From: Epiperipatus broadwayi
Lineage: Eukaryota; Onychophora; Udeonychophora; Euonychophora; Peripatidae
Length of the DNA stretch: 64,000 nucleotides
Direction of reading: 5' to 3'
Assembly (NCBI GenBank): GCA_028023455.1
Contig: JAQFVV010012446.1
Location: 6,947,501 to 7,011,500 of the forward strand
Below the pieces are notes generated by a model. The model made no database searches. It was not told where the DNA came from and saw only the letters and a list, made by a program, of their open reading frames with translations. How positions within the stretch are numbered: position 1 is the stretch's first letter; every line of letters starts with the position of its first letter. Position numbers and translations under genes: made by a program. Below, one piece after another: positions 58,335 to 64,000 of the stretch.

Positions 58335-58637
58335 GGGTGGTCAGTTGTTTGGATGATCAGAATTATCTGAACACCCGTTATGATAACACCCAATCGATTC
58401 ACTCATCAACTAAAATTTATTTTTGTTCCTTTTGTTGGTTATTATTTATTGTTCACGATTGGATATTAATCAATGAACATTAGCTATTGAACTCTTCTGT
58501 CTGACTAAACCACTTAAGGCAGTTAAATGTTATTAAAATTTTAAGTTATTAATTTTTTAATTACAACTATTGCAAATAGTGCATTTAAAATATTTACTTT
58601 ATCTGTTACTACTTTATTAATATTTTTGTATATACTC

Positions 58638-59150
58638 CATTAATATAGTTAGTATAGTTTGGAGTGCTTTTTTAAGAAATAACTTGATATTAAAAGGAAA
58701 TAGCATATATGTTTGAAAAGGAAATTTTTTAATAAATGTGTTTTACCATTTCTTATTTATGGATCTGAGACTTGAACACTTAATAGAAGAGCAATACAGA
58801 GACTTCAGATCACTCAAAGAAGTATGGAGAGATGCATGTTAGGAGTAATAAGAAGAGATCGAAAACGCAATATATAGGTAAGAGAACAAACAGGTGTTAC
58901 TGCCATCATTGAAAGAATTAAGAGACTGAAGTGGAGTTGGACTGAACTTATTGCTAGAAGAGATGGTAATAGATTGACAATTGAAATCTTAAATTGGGTT
59001 CCAAGAGGTTGTAAAAGACCCAGAAAGAGACCACATGTAAGATGTATGGATGAAATAAGAAAATGTGCAGGGGTGATGTGGAAAAAAGAGACTAGAGATC
59101 TAGATCTTCATCTTGCAGTATATTGATAATGGTTGACAATGATGATGATG
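58638..59150 (+). pseudogene. RTE-like LINE, 3' fragment
   Basis: AGTTTGGAGTGCTTTTTTAA through AACTTGATATTAAAAGGAAA matches 54,865-54,900. CTTCAGATCACTCAAAGAAG, GAGACTGAAGTGGAGTTGGA and GGTTCCAAGAGGTTGTAAAA then follow in order. The 3' end is ATTGATAATGGTTGACAATG plus a short GATGAT tail, the clearest tail of this family in the window. Confidence 0.85.
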
Positions 59151-60380
59151 AATATAGTTTTTTAATTATACTAAATAAATTAAAAGGAATCAGCATTCAT
59201 TTAACTTTCTCAGTAAAAGATTGCCGATTTACAATTACTATACATTATATGTGAGAAAAAAATTGCTTTAATTAAGGGAAGGCAGGGTTGATATATGCTT
59301 CAGAAATGGTTTAGAACAGTAATAGAGGAGCAAATCCATGGATCATGGATTTCCTCCACTTCCAGCGTTTGAACTTTTTATGAATTCTTAAGAAATAAAT
59401 CCTTTGATTTTTTTTTTTTTTTTAGTTGAAGCTGTTTTTTCATATTATTTGCTCATCTTGAATAGAAATATAATGACAAATATATTTTTAATGTCAAAAG
59501 AACTAGATTAGTATGTGCATGCTTCGATGGGCTCTAATGACAACTATGGATGTCTACATGTTGCTTGCATTTACTATATTTTTTCCCCATTATTTTTATT
59601 CAATCACCAGATTTGGCTGTAATTAGAACTTTTATCTCCCACTGTATCATCAATGATCTTCTCATAGCAGAAAAAATACTTATGTGATCTGTGGAGAATA
59701 TAACCATGTGGTCAATCAAAATACAGCCTTGAGAAATAGATATTGATATCCTGCATTACTAGTAGGCTAGATATGTGTTCAATAATGGGTCTTGTGGCAG
59801 TTCATAGATTGTCAACCTTTTGTAGTTATCATTGGTTGGGTAGATTATATATTGTTAATGAAAATTAATCAGTTTCAAAACTTTTATTTGGGGGAGGGGG
59901 GGTATATGGTAATTATCTTTGTATAAAATGTTTTTGTCTCCCTCTCCCTAATCTAATAAACTAAAGTATAATAATACTGTGTGAAACATTTTAAATGTCA
60001 TACTTTAAAAAATATCTCGGTAATAAGTTTTGATCAATAGTATTATGATATAACAACTATAAACCTTTTGGTGAAAATCATTAATTTAGATTGTTATATT
60101 TGATTATGAAGACCACTTCTAGAGATCAAATGAAGGATCAGCTTTAGCTGTGTTTTTCTCTGCAGGCATTGCTCTTTTTCTCAAAAAAATTAAGATTTAA
60201 ACGCTCATTATTCTGAAAAGATTAAAATAATTAACATTCAAATGTTCTAAATACACTGATCCAAGTGTCGACAAATTACTGCCAGAATCATAATACTGTT
60301 TAAAGTTCAGCAGTTAGAAGTATACCTATATATGTCGACAATATGTAAATGAGACTTTGTATGCAAATGCAGCATTTAAA
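59151..60380. other. No gene recognised
   Basis: AT-rich, with a 14-T run near 59,411-59,424 and a G-rich stretch at 59,890-59,902. ATCCATGGATCATGGATTTC at 59,334 belongs to a dispersed repeat also seen near 39,850. Confidence 0.4.
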
Positions 60381-60394
60381 AGTTCCGTTTTCTC

Positions 60395-60603
60395 AACAAT
60401 GGTACTCATAAATCTTTTCTCTTGATAGAATGTGGATTCTTTGTGATTGCCCAAGTCTCTTTATATTTTCTTTTTCTGTTGTCTCTTTCGACACAGATTG
60501 TCCTCACATTGGATTCAGTGGGAATGAAAGTGTTGTCCATGGTGAGCTTATGATCGAGAAAGATTGATTTATATTTATTATTCTGTTTGGCTCTGTTGTA
60601 CAA
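60395..60603 (-). pseudogene. Possible PLE endonuclease C-terminus
   Basis: The minus-strand peptide contains DNTFIPTESNVRTICVERDN, then RKRKYKETWAITKNPHSIKR. In Penelope-like elements the C-terminal GIY-YIG endonuclease is followed by a stretch of the form ..E...RKRKI.ES..I...P..INR... The match is to that pattern only; no GIY or YIG motif was found upstream toward 60,700. A chance frame or another retroelement end is possible. Confidence 0.4.
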
Positions 60604-60923
60604 GTATGTATGCTGGGCAATTAGCTGCTTAGCAAATTATCTGATTGATTGATTCCTTTCAGTCAACTAAACTGACTTTTTTTTTACCTTAAACATCCAA
60701 TAATCAGTTCAAAAATTGTTAACTATTGAGTCCACCGATCTACCACTATGCTAAACCGTCAAGTAATGCTAAGAATATTAATCAGTTCACAGAATATACA
60801 AGTTCGAATACAATACTAAGACAATTTTACAAGTAAGATTTCTAAAGAATCATTTAAATAAAACCTGTAAATAATATCCATCTTGTACGTTCTGTGAAAT
60901 AATTGTTTTTAAGAAATATTTAT

Positions 60924-61057
60924 CGTCATTTTTAGAATATTTTGTTACCTAAACTTTTGCAATTTCTTAATTCACATTAAAAAAATATTACGTCATTTTT
61001 AGAATATTTTGTTACCTAAACTTTTGCAGTTTCTTAATTCACATTAAAAAAATATTA
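60924..61057 (+). repeat. 67-bp tandem duplication
   Basis: Units 60,924-60,990 and 60,991-61,057 begin CGTCATTTTTAGAATATTTT and differ at one base (GCAATTTC versus GCAGTTTC). Confidence 0.95.
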
Positions 61058-61347
61058 CGTATAAGCTGTTCAAATTGTTTCAATAATTGATAATATAATT
61101 GAAGAATTTTATCTTCTCAATGTCTTTTTTTTTTTTTTAATTTGGTTTAGCTTAGCACTATATGTTTATAATTTATTTCACATCTACATATGCGTGGGTG
61201 TAATTGCATGAAGCTCACAGCCATGATTGTTGTCATAAAAGAATATTCATCTCTCAATTATGATAATTATTGAAGAATGTTCAACAGCTGTTAAAAAATG
61301 TTTAAAAGTCTTTATGATGTATGAGACACATTTATCCTTATTGCATT

Positions 61348-61620
61348 GCCAAATCCATATAATATTAATATCATCTATGTTCTTTATTACTTTTTACAAT
61401 ACTTTTTTACAACCCACTATCGATGTTTTCCATTGCCTTAGCAATCTTCTTCAGAACTTCTATTTATATTTCCAGATTTGAAAAAGTAAATAGAAGTTCT
61501 GAAGAAGATTGCTGGGGCAATCGAAACCGTCAATAGTGGGTTGTAAAAAAGCATTGTAAAATCTAATAAAAAACATAGATGATGTTAATATTATATGTAT
61601 GACACACAATAGTCAATTTT
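61348..61620. repeat. Palindrome of PLE-tail-like repeats with hammerhead-like cores
   Basis: The arm 61,350-61,465 (ATATAATATTAATATCATCT, TTACAACCCACTATCGATG, AGCAATCTTCTTCAGAACTT) pairs with 61,485-61,605 (AAGTTCTGAAGAAGATTGCT, CAATAGTGGGTTGTAA, AGATGATGTTAATATTATAT). The spacer is about 20 bp. In the right arm CTGAAGAA is followed by GATTGC TGGG GCAATC, then GAAACCGTC. The sequence near 28,490-28,615 is a third, diverged copy. Confidence 0.85.
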
Positions 61621-62399
61621 TATCCTTAATAAATGTAAGACTCCAAATTAATTTCTTTTTATCTTTTGTGATTAGAATTGCATTTTATGAAGAATTATTT
61701 GTGCCCTACTTCTTTACAAAGAAAAATTTAATCCAGTTTTTTTTTTAAGTATATTTTGTTGACCATAAAATACCTCTAATTAGAAGTCAATATAATTTAT
61801 GGTAATCATATGTCAAATGAAGGAAGGCACTGGTTATAACTTTTAGACTGTTGTCTGAATGTTATTTATAAACAGCAGTTGGATTCTGTTTGTTTGTTTG
61901 TTTGTTTAGGTAAAATCTTGCAATCGATTTTTAACATCTATCAAACAGTTTTTTGTTTGTTTTTTTTCAAATTTTGTGCACATATTAGATATTGATATAT
62001 TTCAGGATTGTGCAGTTGTTTATTCAGTTTAACAATGTTGTTAGATCAAATATCAAATAAATTTTCAGTGATTCACAATAAATGGTGGTATAAATGCATT
62101 ATTATTGAATTTTGTAATAGGCCATTACAGTTAATTAAAATACTAAAAACAAAGAAATGAAGGATGAAATCTTACTTTCTCTTGATTGTTGAACTAAAAT
62201 TTTCTTTTTTAAAAAAGCTGTCTTCATAAACACAAGTCTTGTAAACAATTAGCCTGCACAAATTTTATTTCAAATACTGAAAATATGGCGACATTCTTTT
62301 GATTAATCTATTTTTAAATTCGAGTACAAAACCTTCCATTGCAAAATATCTGAATACTAAAAAAAAAAAACAACAATAAATATATTATAATAATAATAT

Positions 62400-62600
62400 T
62401 ACATTCAAATATCAGCCTTTCAAGCTAATTGTGCAAGCGCTTTTTGCGAGTGTTAATAATAAATGAATACTTTCTATTCCAATACAAGATATAGTATTTA
62501 TGTAGGAATAAAATGAATCACCTATTCCTACAACTCAAATGTTTATATATGAGCAAATCTGAAGTACTGGCAAGGAAAGCGTGAGGATGGACCACTCACC
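62400..62600 (-). repeat. Dispersed repeat E, copy 2
   Basis: ATATCAGCCTTTCAAGCTAA, CAATACAAGATATAGTATTT, ATGAGCAAATCTGAAGTACT: the inverse of 57,340-57,535. Confidence 0.75.
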
Positions 62601-62734
62601 TTAAATTACTATTTACGGTGTCTGAATGAATGACGTCGGTGAAATTGTCTAGAATTTACTAAACATCACTCTAACTGAAACTTAAACATATGTAAATAAG
62701 CATTTATTTTTATATAGCACTGTGCCTACAATTG

Positions 62735-62865
62735 TATTACCTTCAAATATCAGCCTTTCATGCTAATTGTGCAAGCGCTTTTTGCGAGTTGTAGGAATAG
62801 GTGATTCATTTTATTCCTACATAAATACTATATCTTGTATTGGAAAGGAAAGTATAATAATAATA
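62735..62865. repeat. Dispersed repeat E, copy 3 (rearranged)
   Basis: ATATCAGCCTTTCATGCTAA and GCAAGCGCTTTTTGCGAGTT repeat the start of copy 2 in the same direction. They then join TAGGAATAGGTGATTCATTT and ATACTATATCTTGTATTGG in the opposite direction, a partial foldback around 62,790. Confidence 0.7.
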
Positions 62866-64000
62866 ATAAAACACTTAATTTGATCAGTATTGCTCTAAAA
62901 ATCAAAAAAAAAAAAAATTTTTTTTCTTCAATCATAATTTTGGTTCTTATATAACGTGAAATAAAAGCATGAGGCCTCCGTAACTTAATTAATTCAATTA
63001 CTAGTTTTAAATATTGTAATTAGATTAATTAATTTATGGATGCCCCATACTTTTATTTTAATTTACCTATAACAACCAAAATTGTGGTTGATGAAAAATA
63101 TTTTTTGGTTTCTAGTACATTAGTCATTATATTCAATAAAAGTGTATAATTTTGAAGCCTGTTAGTTATTCTTTTGAAGTGACTCAACTGAAATATGTAT
63201 AGAGTTTCTAGCTGTTTGCTATATTTCTGCTATATTGACTTTACTACCGGTCATGACTAAATTTTTTATGCCAACTCTACAAAGATAATTAACAAACCAG
63301 TTTAAAAGTATAATTCCATAAGAAGAATAACAAACTTTTGTTTCTAGAAATAGTATTCCAATACAACTTCCATAGGGAAAATTTAATGTAGGGGTATGTT
63401 TTTGATATTGATACTTTATATCCAAGTTGTTTTTCTGTCACAAATTTGTTAGATTTGCCTTATTTTTAAATATCTGCGGCATTATTTATTTCAATATCTA
63501 CAATCAGTGTTTCATTTCTCAGAAACATTACACCATGAATTAAGATTTGCATAGAAGCGGTGAATATTTTTTGTCAGAATAATTTTGATGTCTTTTTTAT
63601 TTTCTCACACCAGTTTCCGAGATGCATTTATATGATGGATTGGTATTTTACAATAATTTTATTTAATCCTATCAAATAAATTTTACTGCTGCATGGTTTC
63701 TTTACAATAATGACCAATTTGTTTCTAAGCTTTTTTGGAATCAGTATCAAATATAGTTTGTTTGTTTTTCTTTGAACATATTTGTAAAATCCCAAACTTC
63801 CAGCAAACTTGGAAGATTGAAAAATATAATTAAACAGCTTTCCAGTTTTCAACTCTCTCTCTTTTTTTTTATGTCTATATGACCATTTATGCAGGAAAAT
63901 TTAAATTCATTAATCCAACAATTTGTTGTTTAGGAAGTTGTAAGATGCTTAGCACCAGAATTGATTTGTAATCTGTAGATCTTGAGCTTTTGAATCCATC
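62866..64000. other. No gene recognised
   Basis: Two minus-strand frames (63,219-63,425 and 63,628-63,852) faintly recall retroelement polyprotein segments, but no catalytic motif can be placed. A mixed A/T homopolymer run lies at 62,903-62,925. Confidence 0.4.

Noticed and set aside
63219-63852. Possible copia or gypsy polyprotein pieces on the minus strand
   Set aside because: Matches are scattered and no catalytic residues or zinc-binding pattern could be placed.

Overview
The window is AT-rich animal nuclear DNA made almost entirely of transposable-element remains, with no intact protein-coding gene. Evidence for a metazoan source is the mix of decayed RTE-type LINEs, a Penelope-like element (PLE), two hAT transposons (one of the GTF2IRD2/ZBED type), a mariner, a gag-bearing LTR retrotransposon, Tigger/pogo-like MITEs with TA target duplications, and tRNA-like short elements. 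The style fits an AT-rich lophotrochozoan, possibly a cephalopod; that is an inference from repeat flavour, not shown by a host gene.

Layout. 1-2.1 kb: right end of a long repeat that recurs at 16-18.5 kb. 2.8-5.25 kb: minus-strand RTE copy with a 5'-inverted segment and a nested foldback element. 5.9-6.2 kb: LINE tail. 6.7-8.4 kb: dead hAT (minus). 10.9-11.1 kb: 99-bp tandem pair. 11.7-22.3 kb: one LTR retrotransposon on the minus strand (3' LTR, gag-only interior, 5' LTR), carrying a MITE in one LTR and a 2.6-kb repeat inside gag. 22.4-23.6 kb: tRNA-like palindromic element with a foldback element nested in it. 24.4-25.5 kb: 5' part of an RTE with another nested foldback. 25.7-28.0 kb: structurally complete but dead hAT with terminal inverted repeats and an 8-bp target duplication. 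28.7-29.6 kb: near-perfect 930-bp foldback element. 29.6-30.1 kb: inverted pair of PLE tails. 30.3-31.1 kb: mariner remnant. 33.4-35.8 kb: PLE. 35.9-39.5 kb: nearly full-length dead RTE. 40.4-48.9 kb: LTR-like sequence, one short coding-like frame, and a second MITE with a duplicated terminus. 49.2-52 kb: one foldback and two palindromic tRNA-like elements. 53.1-55.4 kb: plus-strand RTE. 56.5-64 kb: more foldback, palindrome, tRNA-like and LINE/PLE fragments, plus one good candidate host exon at 58,135-58,279.

The most notable content is two families of short palindromic elements. One ('FB1') recurs at least seven times; three copies have clear 13-bp target-site duplications and three more have decayed ones. 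The other has tRNA-like ends and 12-19 bp duplications. Duplications of this length are what target-primed reverse transcription makes, whereas large inverted-repeat elements are usually thought of as DNA transposons. The youngest FB1 copy would form a hairpin of about 390 bp if transcribed. A natural empty site (one LTR with the MITE, the other without) proves the MITE's TA duplication, and two hammerhead-ribozyme-like cores occur in PLE-tail-like repeats.
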